Positions 1 through 8,584 of a stretch of 64,000 nucleotides of DNA are shown in pieces. The translations under genes were made by a program, and so were the position numbers. The DNA is from Caulobacteraceae bacterium. GTDB taxonomy: Bacteria > Pseudomonadota > Alphaproteobacteria > Caulobacterales > Caulobacteraceae. Location: the NCBI GenBank assembly GCA_947441065.1, contig CANESI010000001.1, positions 1 through 64,000 on the forward strand, written 5' to 3'. A model generated the notes under the pieces. It was given only the letters and a program-made list of their open reading frames with translations. It was not told where the DNA came from and did no database searches. How positions within the stretch are numbered: position 1 is the stretch's first letter; each line of letters starts with the position of its first letter.

Positions 1-1
1 G

Positions 2-274
2 CCCGCGCCGCCGCCCAAGCCCAAGACCGTCTGGCGTCTGAACATCACCTTCTGGCAGCCGATTGTGGCCCAAGTTGAGGCTCCGGCGGAGCAGGCTGGC
101 CCTCAGGCGCGCAAGCTGCGGCGTGATCCGGAGGCGGAACAGTTGGATGGGGCTAGCCTTCGGGCCTTGGCACAGCAGCCCTTGAGGCCTCAGAGGCTGC
201 AAAAGGGGCTCGATATTGGCCTGTTCGAGGTCCGCGCGCCGGAAGATCCGACCCGGCTGATCGCTGACGAATAG
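2..274 (+). CDS. C-terminal part of an unidentified protein (5' truncated)
   Basis: One open frame runs from the window edge to a TAG at 272-274. About 90 residues are visible, opening with a proline/lysine-rich stretch and then a short hydrophobic/aromatic segment (VWRLNITFWQP), followed by a charged, glutamine-rich tail. I do not recognise a domain. The frame is open from the first base, so the true start lies outside the window. It runs in the same direction as murI, about 50 nt before its likely start. Whether this is a real gene cannot be settled from 90 residues. Confidence 0.45.
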   Translation, partial: PAPPPKPKTVWRLNITFWQPIVAQVEAPAEQAGPQARKLRRDPEAEQLDGASLRALAQQPLRPQRLQKGLDIGLFEVRAPEDPTRLIADE

Positions 275-323
275 TCCCCTCCAACCGATAGACGCCCGGA
301 CCGGTCAGGGGTACATCTCAGAT

Positions 324-1175
324 ATTGCAATTGGTGTTTTTGATTCAGGGGTGGGCGGTCTTTCGGTCCATCGGGCGCTTGTGGACCGGCTTCCACAGGC
401 TGATTTCCTCTATCTGGCCGATCAGGCCAATGCCCCCTATGGCGGCAAGGGCGGCGAGGAGATTGTCGATCTGACGCGAGCGGGCTGTATTCGCCTGTTT
501 GATCAGGGCGCGTCCCTCGTCATCTTGGCCTGTAATACCGCCTCCGCCATCGCCCTTCGCCGCTTGCAACAGACCTGGTTGCCGACCTATCGCAAGGGCC
601 TTGGCCGGGCGGTCAATGTGCTGGGCATCATCGTGCCGACCATCGAGGCGGCGACGGGCCTGCCGTGGGAGCATGAGGCCGAGCGGCGCGGCGACAAGGT
701 CGAGCGGCTGGATGTTCTGGGTGTCTTTTCCACCCCCGGCACCGCCCGCAGCCGGGTCTATGAGATCGAGATCGACAAGCGCCGCCAGGATGTGGCGGTC
801 TTTTCCGAGCCCTGCCCCGACCTTGCCGGGATGATCGAGGCCAATGCCGCGCCGCAGGACCTGTTGGCTAAGATCACGGCCCATGTCTTGGCCTTAAGCC
901 AACGGATTGGCCGCATGCCGGACCGGGCGATCTTGGGCTGTACCCATTATGAACTGGTCGCGGACCTGTTTCGCCAAGCCTTGCCGCAGGGCACGCCCCT
1001 GATCCATCAGCCGGTCGCGACCGCCGAGGCGGTGGTGCGCTATCTGGCCCAGCACCCCGAATATGATCCGGGTAGTAGCGCCCTTCGCCGGTTCCTGACC
1101 ACAGGTGAGCCCGGCGCGCAAAATGATCTGGTTAAGGCCTTTTGGGGGGCGCCCCTTAGCTTTGACGCGGCCTGA
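324..1175 (+). CDS. murI: Glutamate racemase MurI, probable non-canonical ATT start
   Basis: Converts L- to D-glutamate for peptidoglycan in the cytosol. Both catalytic cysteines are present, in ACNTASA (about residue 70) and GCTHYE (about residue 206). The N-terminal IGVFDSGVGG motif, which carries the conserved Asp, is encoded at 330-359. No in-frame ATG, GTG or TTG lies between the upstream stop (258-260) and that motif. The first GTG (351) would delete the Asp. ATT at 324 gives MAIGVFDSG, about 12 nt after a CAGGGG run at 306-311, so I place the start there; CTG 264, ATA 288 or ATC 315 are alternatives. The predicted length of 283 aa is near the family norm. The 3' end overlaps the convergent ampG-like gene by 20 nt. 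Function is secure; the start is an inference. Confidence 0.88.
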   Translation: MAIGVFDSGVGGLSVHRALVDRLPQADFLYLADQANAPYGGKGGEEIVDLTRAGCIRLFDQGASLVILACNTASAIALRRLQQTWLPTYRKGLGRAVNVLGIIVPTIEAATGLPWEHEAERRGDKVERLDVLGVFSTPGTARSRVYEIEIDKRRQDVAVFSEPCPDLAGMIEANAAPQDLLAKITAHVLALSQRIGRMPDRAILGCTHYELVADLFRQALPQGTPLIHQPVATAEAVVRYLAQHPEYDPGSSALRRFLTTGEPGAQNDLVKAFWGAPLSFDAA

Positions 1176-2493
1176 CCAAGATCAGGCAAAGGATCAGGGC
1201 GGGCAGGCCGATGGCCCCGGCCCCGATGAAGAACAGGCCATAGGCGCCCATCAGTCCATGGGTGACCTGCAGGGTCTCGACCAAGGCCCCCGAAAAGCCC
1301 TTCAAGAACTTGCCGACCCAGGCATAGGTCGAGGTCAGGAGCGCATATTGGGTCGCCGTATAGCCCAGACTGGTTAGGCTCGACATATAGGCCACCAGCG
1401 CCACACCGGCAAAGCTCATGGCAAAACTGTCAAAGGCCATGATGGTGCTAAAGAGGGTCAGGTCTGCGCCCCGATAGGCCAAGAGGGCGAAGCTGGCCAC
1501 GGCGAAGGGCTGCAGAATGGCCCCGGCAATTAGGGTCTTGACCTGACCAAACCGCAGGGCGAAGAGGCCGCCCACGGCAATGCCCGCAATTGAGGCGATC
1601 AGCCCTGCCGAGCCACGCACAGCACCCACCATGTCCTTCGTAAAGCCAAGGTCGTGGTAAAAGGGATTGGCCATCGGCCCCATGATGAAGTCGGGCAAGC
1701 GATAGAGGCTGATCATGGCCAGCATCAAAAAGGCCATGACTCCGTGGGTTTTGAAAAAGGCCGCAAAGGGTCCGACAATGGCTTGGCGCATGCCGCCGAG
1801 GGTCCAGAGCGGTAGGGCGGCATCGTCGCGGTCTTGGGTCTCTTGGTCGCGGCGCGGTTCGCTAGCCTTGAGGCTGGCGATCAGGCCGACGGTCATGGCC
1901 GCGGCGGCAAGCCCATAGGACAGGTTCCAGCCAAAATGTTGCGCGGACACAAGGATCAGGGCGTCGGTGCATAGAAGGGCGGCGCGGTAGCCCAGTTGGA
2001 GGGCCGAGGACAGGAGCGCGATCTCCTCGCCATCATCGGCCGCCTCGATCCGCCAAGCATCGACGACAATGTCTTGGGTTGAGGAGGCAAAGGCCAGTAT
2101 CAGGGCAAAGATTCCGAGCATGGTCAGTCCGCCCTTAGGGCCGATCATGGCCATGGCGATCAGGGCGAGGCCGATCAGGATTTGGCTCATCACCATCCAG
2201 CCGCGCCGCCGCCCGAGCCTGCCCAGAAGGGGCGCGTCCAGTCGGTCAATAAACGGCGCCCACAGATATTTCAGCGAATAGGCGATGCCGACCCAGGACA
2301 GGAACCCGATGGCCTTCAGGCTGGTGCCCTCGTCGCGCAGCCAATAGCCCAGCGTATTGCCGCTGAGCAGGAACGGCAGGCCCGAGGAAAAGCCGAGCAT
2401 GAGCATGACCAGCACCTTGGGCTGGCGCAAAGACGCCATCACGTGCTTGGCCCCCATCTTGGTGGCCTTGGGGCTCTTAGTCTCTTCAGTCAT
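1156..2493 (-). CDS. ampG: AmpG-like MFS permease (muropeptide transporter family)
   Basis: Polytopic inner-membrane protein of 445 aa with about 12 hydrophobic segments and AmpG-type features: an early FSSGLPFLLSGNTLGYWL segment, the WAPFIDRLD loop and an ASSTQDIVVDAWRIE segment. AmpG proteins import anhydro-muropeptides for cell-wall recycling. The substrate here is inferred from the family and fits the neighbouring murI. ATG start. The gene sits 36 nt downstream of the hybrid kinase gene on the same strand and could be co-transcribed with it. Its 3' end overlaps murI tail to tail. Related MFS carriers of uncertain substrate share these motifs, so the exact role is less sure than the family. 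Confidence 0.8.
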   Translation of the reverse strand: MTEETKSPKATKMGAKHVMASLRQPKVLVMLMLGFSSGLPFLLSGNTLGYWLRDEGTSLKAIGFLSWVGIAYSLKYLWAPFIDRLDAPLLGRLGRRRGWMVMSQILIGLALIAMAMIGPKGGLTMLGIFALILAFASSTQDIVVDAWRIEAADDGEEIALLSSALQLGYRAALLCTDALILVSAQHFGWNLSYGLAAAAMTVGLIASLKASEPRRDQETQDRDDAALPLWTLGGMRQAIVGPFAAFFKTHGVMAFLMLAMISLYRLPDFIMGPMANPFYHDLGFTKDMVGAVRGSAGLIASIAGIAVGGLFALRFGQVKTLIAGAILQPFAVASFALLAYRGADLTLFSTIMAFDSFAMSFAGVALVAYMSSLTSLGYTATQYALLTSTYAWVGKFLKGFSGALVETLQVTHGLMGAYGLFFIGAGAIGLPALILCLILVRPRQS

Positions 2494-2529
2494 GGTGCGT
2501 GGTCCCGCCCGTCGGGGAACGCCCCCAAA

Positions 2530-3723
2530 TCACGGGACCAGATTGGCCTGAGCCGAGCCTAAGGTCCAGTGCGGCTTGACGCCGGTATCGCGCTGCAGCC
2601 AGTGCCACAGGGCACGGCGAAGGGCGATCCGCTCCAGCGGCTTGGACAGGAAATCATCCATGCCCGCGTTCAGGCACGTGGCGCGGCTATCTTCATCCTG
2701 ATGGGCGGTCAGGGCCAAGATGGGCGTCGTGATCCCCCGCGCGCGCAGGGCGGCGGTCAGGGAGGGGCCATCCATCTGGGGCAGGCCCATATCCATAAAG
2801 ATTAGGTCATAGGTACCGGCCAAGGTCTTGGACAGGACCTCGTCTGCACTCGAGGCGCAGTCTACGCGGCAACCCTCTTGGGTCAGCAGGGCGCGGGCGA
2901 GCAGGGCAGCAATGGCATTGTCCTCGACCACCAAGACCCGTGCGCCGCGATTGGACGCGGTGGCGCCATTGGCAGGGTCTTGGGCCTTGGGCTCAACAGC
3001 CTGTTGTTCTCTATCGAACCTAGCCTCAAACCACAGATCGCCGAGGCCCGTATGGCCTTCACTGAGGCCGAGACGGCCACCATGCAGATGGGCCAGGGTC
3101 TGGAGCTTGGCGAGGGTGAGGCGCTCTTGGTCACTGATGATAGGAGGATGGGCGGCCTCTAGGCTAGCGAGGGTCGGCTTGACCGAGAACCGCAGGCCGA
3201 TCTGAGCTGTTGCGACGGAGGATGGGCCCAATGGCTCCACCGACAGGGTCAGACTGCCCGATTTCAGGGTCGTTAAGGCCCGCTGGACCAGGGCCAGCAG
3301 GATTTGGCCTAGACGCTGTTCATCGGCCATAATTTTGGCCGGATGGGCCGCATCGAGCCCTTGCTCGGTCCAGTGGATGTTGAGGCCCCGGGTCAGGGCC
3401 TTTGGCCGAAGCTGTTCGCAGACCGATTGTAGCAAGGGCGCAAGGGCGATCGGTTGCCGGTTTAGGGCCACTATACCCGCGTTAAGCTTGGCCAGATCGA
3501 TCATCTCATTGACCAACCCCTGCAACTGATCGCCCGATTGGCGCAGGGCCGCAAGGTAGCGCTGCTGCTGGGGTGAGAGGTCCGTTTGGGCCATCAGGTC
3601 GGCCATGCCCAAGACCCCACTGAGCGGCGTGCGCAGGGCGTGGCTCAGGGTCGCCAGCACATGGCTGGTGTCGGCTGTGCCTTGAACGGCGGGCCGAGAC
3701 GGCGATTTTGGGTCCTGTTGCAC
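2530..3723 (-). CDS. Hybrid histidine kinase/response regulator with degenerate ATPase domain
   Basis: Soluble 397-aa protein with no membrane segment or obvious sensor domain. Residues 21-85 are a HisKA dimerisation domain (SHALRTP, phospho-His about 28). Residues 260-375 are a receiver domain with acidic pair E267/D268, phospho-acceptor D311 in FMDMGLPQMDG and K361 in LSKP. The region between, where HATPase_c should be, is short. RLGQILLALVQRAL replaces the usual N-box (NLLxNAxKFT), and no DxGxG or GLGL boxes are visible. It may bind no ATP and act as a phosphotransfer or phosphatase module. GTG start. It lies 47 nt downstream of comM and upstream of the ampG-like gene, same strand. Confidence 0.85.
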   Translation of the reverse strand: MQQDPKSPSRPAVQGTADTSHVLATLSHALRTPLSGVLGMADLMAQTDLSPQQQRYLAALRQSGDQLQGLVNEMIDLAKLNAGIVALNRQPIALAPLLQSVCEQLRPKALTRGLNIHWTEQGLDAAHPAKIMADEQRLGQILLALVQRALTTLKSGSLTLSVEPLGPSSVATAQIGLRFSVKPTLASLEAAHPPIISDQERLTLAKLQTLAHLHGGRLGLSEGHTGLGDLWFEARFDREQQAVEPKAQDPANGATASNRGARVLVVEDNAIAALLARALLTQEGCRVDCASSADEVLSKTLAGTYDLIFMDMGLPQMDGPSLTAALRARGITTPILALTAHQDEDSRATCLNAGMDDFLSKPLERIALRRALWHWLQRDTGVKPHWTLGSAQANLVP

Positions 3724-3770
3724 GCCTTCCCTTAGCCTGCCCAGCCTTAACGCTGAGTCAAAAGCTAAGC

Positions 3771-5372
3771 TTACCCATTGGTTAATCTTGTCGAGGAGTG
3801 GGCCGGTTGCGCCAAGGCTTGGACCGGATCGCCGGGGCTGCGGCGATAGATCAGGGCCTCGGCAATATGAAGGCGGCGCACCGGTTCGCTACCATCGAGA
3901 TCGGCAATGGTGCGGGCTAGACGTAAGGTCCGGGTCCAGCCCCTTGCCGTCACGCCCCCGGCCTCGGCGGCGCGGGTGAGAAGCTGACGGCCCGGCTCAT
4001 CGAGCGCGGCAATCTGTTCGAGCATCCGGCCCTGAGCCTCGGCATTGAGGCAAAGGTCGGGGCGCTCAGCCATGGCGGCGCTGGCCTCATCCTTGGCAAA
4101 GAAGGCTTGGGCGCGCTCCTGTTGAATCTGGCGCGCGCGCCTGACCCGTGCGGCCGCTTCGGCGGAGCCCTCGGCCGGGGGCGGTAGGGCCATATCGGCG
4201 GGGGTCACGGGCGGCATTTCGATCTGAAGATCGATCCGGTCCATCAGGGGACCAGAGACCCGTCCCTGATAGTCTTTTTGGCATTTTGGCGCGCGGCCAC
4301 AGGCCCCTTTGCCAACCCCGCCATGGCCACAGCGGCAGGGATTCATCGCGGCGATCAACTGGACGCGGGCGGGATAGCGGATATGGGCATTGGCCCTGGC
4401 CACCATCACCTCCCCGGTCTCTAGCGGCTGGCGCAAACTGTCGAGGGCCTGAACGCTAAATTCGGGCAGTTCGTCGAGGAACAGCACGCCATTATGGGCC
4501 AGCGACACCTCACCGGGCTTGGCCTTGATCCCTCCCCCCGTCAGGGCTGCCATAGAGGCGGAATGGTGCGGCGCCCGAAAGGGTCTGGCACGGGTTAGCC
4601 CGCCCTTGGCGATCAGGCCTGCAACCGAATGGACCATCGAGGTCTCGAGGAGCTCGACCGGCGACAGGGGCGGCAAGAGGCCGGGCAGCCGCTGGGCCAG
4701 CATCGACTTTCCCGAGCCCGGTGGTCCGACAAAGCACAGATTGTGCCCGCCCGCTGCGGCGATCTCGAGGGCGCGCTTGCCGCCCTCTTGGCCCTTGACG
4801 TCACGCAGGTCGGGAATGCCGGGGCCGTCCAACATCGGTCCCGGGACCGGCGGGCTCAGGACCTGAACCCCCTTAAAATGATTGATCAAGGCGATGAGGG
4901 AGCGGGGCGCTAGGATCGGCACATCCCCCGCCCAAGCCGCTTCTGGACCGGACGATTCTGGACAGATCAGGCCAAGGCCCATCCCATTGGCGGCGACGGC
5001 GGCAGGCAAGGCTCCGACCACAGGCGCAATCTGACCATCAAGGCCAAGCTCGCCAATGATGGCCCAGCCATTGAGGCTGTCGACTGGGATAACGCCCATC
5101 GCCGCCATGACGGCCAGCGCTATGGGCAGATCATAGTGGCTGCCCTCCTTGGGCAGGTCTGCTGGGGCCAGATTGACCACAAGCCTGCGCGCCGGCAGGG
5201 CAAGGCCCAGTCCTGCAAAGGCAGCACGCACCCGCTCGCGACTTTCACCGACCGCCTTGTCGCCAAGTCCAACCAGAACAAAGCAGACCTGACCGCCGGT
5301 CAACTGCACTTCAACATCGACGCGGCGGGCCTCAACCCCTTCAAACGCGACTGTGACAACCTTTGCGACCAT
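3771..5372 (-). CDS. comM: YifB/ComM-family Mg-chelatase-like AAA+ ATPase
   Basis: 533 aa, the usual family length. The N-terminal ChlI/Lon-S16-like domain (1-170) precedes an AAA+ core with Walker A GPPGSGKS at 216-223 and Walker B VLFLDE at about 296-301, a cysteine cluster (CRCGHGG...CGRAPKC) and the C-terminal Mg_chelatase domain. ComM is a hexameric helicase that drives branch migration during natural transformation in bacteria where it has been studied; that role is inferred here. ATG start. A CtrA-type site lies about 120 nt upstream of the start. It is followed by the degenerate hybrid kinase on the same strand. Confidence 0.93.
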   Translation of the reverse strand: MVAKVVTVAFEGVEARRVDVEVQLTGGQVCFVLVGLGDKAVGESRERVRAAFAGLGLALPARRLVVNLAPADLPKEGSHYDLPIALAVMAAMGVIPVDSLNGWAIIGELGLDGQIAPVVGALPAAVAANGMGLGLICPESSGPEAAWAGDVPILAPRSLIALINHFKGVQVLSPPVPGPMLDGPGIPDLRDVKGQEGGKRALEIAAAGGHNLCFVGPPGSGKSMLAQRLPGLLPPLSPVELLETSMVHSVAGLIAKGGLTRARPFRAPHHSASMAALTGGGIKAKPGEVSLAHNGVLFLDELPEFSVQALDSLRQPLETGEVMVARANAHIRYPARVQLIAAMNPCRCGHGGVGKGACGRAPKCQKDYQGRVSGPLMDRIDLQIEMPPVTPADMALPPPAEGSAEAAARVRRARQIQQERAQAFFAKDEASAAMAERPDLCLNAEAQGRMLEQIAALDEPGRQLLTRAAEAGGVTARGWTRTLRLARTIADLDGSEPVRRLHIAEALIYRRSPGDPVQALAQPAHSSTRLTNG

Positions 5373-5491
5373 GACCCCTTACCCCCGACTTATCCACAAG
5401 GGCACCACGGATTCAGGATCAGATCAAGAACAAAGACGGAACTGATATAGAAGATAGTCATAACTATTGATGTTTTTGTCGGCAATCGTGG

Positions 5492-5506
5492 TTAATGTCA
5501 GGTTAA
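5492..5506 (-). promoter_or_regulatory. CtrA-type binding site (TTAA-N7-TTAA)
   Basis: An exact TTAA-N7-TTAA occurs here. Read on the minus strand, both half sites extend to TTAACC. It overlaps the gshB stop codon and lies about 120 nt upstream of the comM start. CtrA is the cell-cycle master regulator of Caulobacterales and relatives. Site identity is by pattern only; 8 fixed bases can occur by chance. Confidence 0.4.
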
Positions 5507-6444
5507 GATCGAAGAGTTTCAATCCGATCCCAGAGTATTGAAGAGGCGTCAGCACCACCAAATCGTTTCAACTGTTGGGCACCCGTAGGCGAGGTAACAT
5601 TGATCTCAGTTAAGTAGTTTCCGATCACATCAATACCGACAAACATCAGTCCACGGCGTTTTAATTCTGGTCCGATCATGGCGCAGATCTCCAGATCGCG
5701 GGCGGTTAGGGCAACGGCTTCAGCCCGTCCCCCGACCCGCAGGTTGGAGCGTACCTGACCCTCGGCGGGGATGCGATTGATCGCCCCGACGGGCTCGCCA
5801 TCGACCAGCAGGACGCGCTTATCGCCCTTTTCCACGGCGGGCAGGAAGGCCTGGGCAATGACCGGCTCGCGGCTGATGGCCCGGTGCAGTTCGAGCATGG
5901 CTTCGAGATTTTGATCATCGGGCCGCAGACGCGCCACGCCCGAACCGCCGCCGCCATAGAGAGGCTTGAGCACAATGTCCTTATGCTCGTCGCGGAAGGC
6001 AAAGATCGCCTCATCGTCGCTGGTGATCAGGGTCGGGGGCTGCAGGCCTTCAAAGCCGGTGACGAACAGCTTTTCGGGGGCGTTGCGGACTTCGGAAGGA
6101 TTATTGACCACCAGAGTCTTGGGGTGGATGCGCTCGAGAAAGTGGGTGGCGGTGATGTAGGCCATGTCAAAGGGCGGATCTTGCCGCATCAGAACCACAT
6201 CCATTTCGGACAGGTCGCGGGTTTCCATCGGCCCCATCTGGCAGTGATCGCCCTGCACGGCCTTGAGCACGGCGCTGCGCCCACGGGCAAAGACCCGCTG
6301 GCCAAGCTGGGACAGGTGTTCGGGTTGATAGACCCACAGGCTGTGACCGCGCGCCTGAGCCTCCATCATCATCATGAAGCTGGTGTCGGTGGTGATGTTG
6401 ATCCCCTCGATGGGGTCCATCTGGATGGCGACCTTCAGGCTCAT
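5503..6444 (-). CDS. gshB: Glutathione synthetase
   Basis: 313 aa, normal GshB length. The sequence opens [22 protein letters not shown], typical of the prokaryotic enzyme. It has the ATP-grasp glycine loop ([15 protein letters not shown], about residue 160) and the C-terminal substrate/ATP region ending [12 protein letters not shown]. It joins gamma-glutamylcysteine and glycine using ATP, in the cytosol. ATG start with an AAGGAG ribosome site a few bases upstream. It lies downstream of rsmI and yraN on the same strand, a common alphaproteobacterial order. No gshA is in the window. Confidence 0.96.
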   Translation of the reverse strand: MSLKVAIQMDPIEGINITTDTSFMMMMEAQARGHSLWVYQPEHLSQLGQRVFARGRSAVLKAVQGDHCQMGPMETRDLSEMDVVLMRQDPPFDMAYITATHFLERIHPKTLVVNNPSEVRNAPEKLFVTGFEGLQPPTLITSDDEAIFAFRDEHKDIVLKPLYGGGGSGVARLRPDDQNLEAMLELHRAISREPVIAQAFLPAVEKGDKRVLLVDGEPVGAINRIPAEGQVRSNLRVGGRAEAVALTARDLEICAMIGPELKRRGLMFVGIDVIGNYLTEINVTSPTGAQQLKRFGGADASSILWDRIETLRS

Positions 6445-6483
6445 GGTGTGGGCTCCTTGTGAGGGGTCTTCAGTAAGGTTCGG

Positions 6484-6870
6484 TTAGAGGCCGTCATCGG
6501 GCCATGCTGCTCGGATATGCCGTGGCCAGCGCCCGGGCGCCAGTGCAATTAGATCAAGTCGGACTTCTGCTTCGCGCAGATTAGGCCGACGCGCCGCCAA
6601 TTCTCGCGCTGCACGATGCAGTCTTTGGCGCTGATCGGTACTGACCGCCTCAAGCGCATCGGCAAGGCTGAGGCGCAGCTTGACTTCAATGACCGCCAAG
6701 ACCTTGCCGCGCTGGGCCAAGATGTCGATCTCGCCCTGCGGGGTCTTTAGCCGAAAGCCCAAGATCCGGTAGCCCTTGAGCATCAGCCAAGCGGCCGCCC
6801 AAAGTTCAGCGCGCCGACCGCTTTGACGCGCCTTCATGCCGCGCTGGGTCTTGACCGTACCGGCCTTCAC
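6484..6870 (-). CDS. yraN: UPF0102 family protein YraN
   Basis: 128 aa. It contains the family signature of a predicted nuclease fold: GxRxxTPQGEIDILAQRGKVLAVIEVK spread over about residues 38-62, with the E-x-D and E-x-K residues of a restriction-endonuclease-like core. Its biological role is not established. GTG start overlapping the rsmI stop by 4 nt (GTGA), so it is translationally coupled to rsmI. The pair rsmI-yraN upstream of gshB is a familiar arrangement. Confidence 0.9.
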   Translation of the reverse strand: MKAGTVKTQRGMKARQSGRRAELWAAAWLMLKGYRILGFRLKTPQGEIDILAQRGKVLAVIEVKLRLSLADALEAVSTDQRQRLHRAARELAARRPNLREAEVRLDLIALAPGRWPRHIRAAWPDDGL

Positions 6871-7730
6871 GACACCCCCTTGAGGGCCAGAGCGCGCTTA
6901 TAGAGAAGCTTGCGCTCCAACCCCAAGGCCTTGGCCACTTGGGCTGCAGCCTCGGAGGGGCCCATGCGTGTAAGGGCTTCGGTCAGGGCGACGTCGGCAT
7001 CTTCTTCGGTTGAGGCGATGATCTCGCCCGGTCCGACGACAATGACGATCTCGCCCTTGGGCTTGTCGAGACGCGGATCGACGGCCAGTTCGGCCAAGGT
7101 GCCGCGAAGGGTGGTTTCATAGAGCTTGGTCAGTTCGCGCGAGACGCTGGCTTGGCGAGGGCCAAAGACGCTGGCCATATCGGCGAGACTATCGGCCAGC
7201 CGTGAGCCGCCCTCATAGAAGATCAGGGTGCTGCGAAGGGGGGCGAGGTCCGACAGGAAACTGATCCGCGCGGCGGATTTTGGCGGTGGAAAACCTGCAA
7301 ACAGGAACCGGTCCGTCGGAAGGCCCGCGACCGTCAGGGCCGCGAGCAGGGCCGAGGCACCGGGAATGGGCCAGACCTGAGCGCCTGCCTCAAGCGCCTC
7401 GCCCACCAGCCGATAGCCGGGATCCGACACCAGCGGTGTTCCGGCATCAGAAACCAAGGCGACCCGCCCGCCAGAAGCCAGCGCCGCCAAGATCTTGGGC
7501 CTGACCCGTTCAGCGGCATATTCGTCATAGCGCTCCAGCGGCTTTTTCAGCCCATAGGCATTGAGCAACTTGCCTGTGACGCGGGTATCTTCGGCCAGAA
7601 CCAGATCGGCCTGGGCCAGCACATCCAGCGCCCTAAGCGTGATATCGCGCAGATTGCCAATGGGCGTGGCGACAATATAGAGCCCCGGTGCCAGCTCTTG
7701 ATCTTTCGGTGGCGGATAGATGGGAACCAA
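6867..7730 (-). CDS. rsmI: 16S rRNA (cytidine1402-2'-O)-methyltransferase RsmI
   Basis: 287 aa tetrapyrrole-methylase fold. Signature segments: YIVATPIGNLRDIT near the N-terminus, LAEDTR (about residue 48), VSDAGTPLVSDPG (about 95) and the conserved FAGFPPPK segment. It methylates the ribose of C1402 in 16S rRNA with S-adenosylmethionine. The longest frame opens with TTG at 7730; an in-frame stop lies six codons upstream and no ATG precedes the conserved core, so TTG is the likely start. It overlaps yraN by 4 nt. Confidence 0.95.
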   Translation of the reverse strand: MVPIYPPPKDQELAPGLYIVATPIGNLRDITLRALDVLAQADLVLAEDTRVTGKLLNAYGLKKPLERYDEYAAERVRPKILAALASGGRVALVSDAGTPLVSDPGYRLVGEALEAGAQVWPIPGASALLAALTVAGLPTDRFLFAGFPPPKSAARISFLSDLAPLRSTLIFYEGGSRLADSLADMASVFGPRQASVSRELTKLYETTLRGTLAELAVDPRLDKPKGEIVIVVGPGEIIASTEEDADVALTEALTRMGPSEAAAQVAKALGLERKLLYKRALALKGVS

Positions 7731-7849
7731 GGGCTTGGGCTCGCGCTAAAGGGACAGGCGGAACGGTGACCTATGGATTAGCGCCAAAGCCCGCGCTTCA
7801 CCACCCTCGACGGTTCGAAACAGAGTCGCTTCAGTGTCGGCCTTACTTT

Positions 7850-8584
7850 CTAGAGTTTTTTTGGCACCAACGGATCAACCACGCGGAATACTGTGCCCGC
7901 TGTGGCATCGCGTACCAGATCAATGCGCTCACCATCCCAGTGATAGTCGAGATGTCGACCCTGTACCGGATCTGACGCGCAGTTCGGGTAGAAGAGCGCG
8001 GCGCACTCACCGCCAAAATGGCGCAGGCTCGGATAGACCAGACCATCGGCCCCGCTCGTCTTGAGGGTCCTGGCGAGCCCTTGGGAAGCCCCATAGTCAT
8101 CTGGATCAAGGGCTGGATTGGCTGAACCGGCCTGTCTCAGATCGTGCAGGGTCGCATGAACCGACAGGATGATCTCCCGAAATTGGGAGGTCCAGCCCGG
8201 TGCTTCGGCTGTACGGGCCATGAACCGGCCATGATGGTAGAGCGTTTCAAACAGGGCCGTCTCAAAGACCTTTCCGGCATAGAGCACGCCGTAGCGGCCA
8301 TCGTTGAACCGGCTTGGCCGGTCCATGCTGATATGGGTGAAGGGGGCCATCAAGTAGGAGGCCCCGCTGCCGCCGACCCGTCGCTCGGTCGGGACAAGGT
8401 CGAGATTGCCGACTGTCTCCATAATGCGCGGGTTGGTTTTTTGCTCGGCAGATATCAGCAAGGGCCAGTCAGCGGGGTCTGCAATATCTTCGAACAGGTC
8501 AATCGGTGGGTAGGCGCTACGGATGATCCTGACGGCCCCCGTCCATTCAATCTGGCTAACGGGGGGCCATTCCCGTTCGCTCAC
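7850..8584 (-). CDS. RES-domain toxin (NAD+-consuming family)
   Basis: 244 aa. The RES fold is recognised by the spaced residues R92 (SRFNDG), Y102 (VLYAG), E113 (ALFETLYHH) and S186 (VYPSLRHFGGE). Characterised RES toxins (MbcT, ParT, Xre-RES pairs) deplete or modify NAD+ or ADP-ribosylate targets; which applies here is unknown. The start overlaps the stop of the Xre-type antitoxin gene by 4 nt, the standard antitoxin-first order. The pair sits between hemW and rsmI, all on the minus strand, so it looks inserted into a housekeeping run. Confidence 0.85.
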   Translation of the reverse strand: MSEREWPPVSQIEWTGAVRIIRSAYPPIDLFEDIADPADWPLLISAEQKTNPRIMETVGNLDLVPTERRVGGSGASYLMAPFTHISMDRPSRFNDGRYGVLYAGKVFETALFETLYHHGRFMARTAEAPGWTSQFREIILSVHATLHDLRQAGSANPALDPDDYGASQGLARTLKTSGADGLVYPSLRHFGGECAALFYPNCASDPVQGRHLDYHWDGERIDLVRDATAGTVFRVVDPLVPKKL

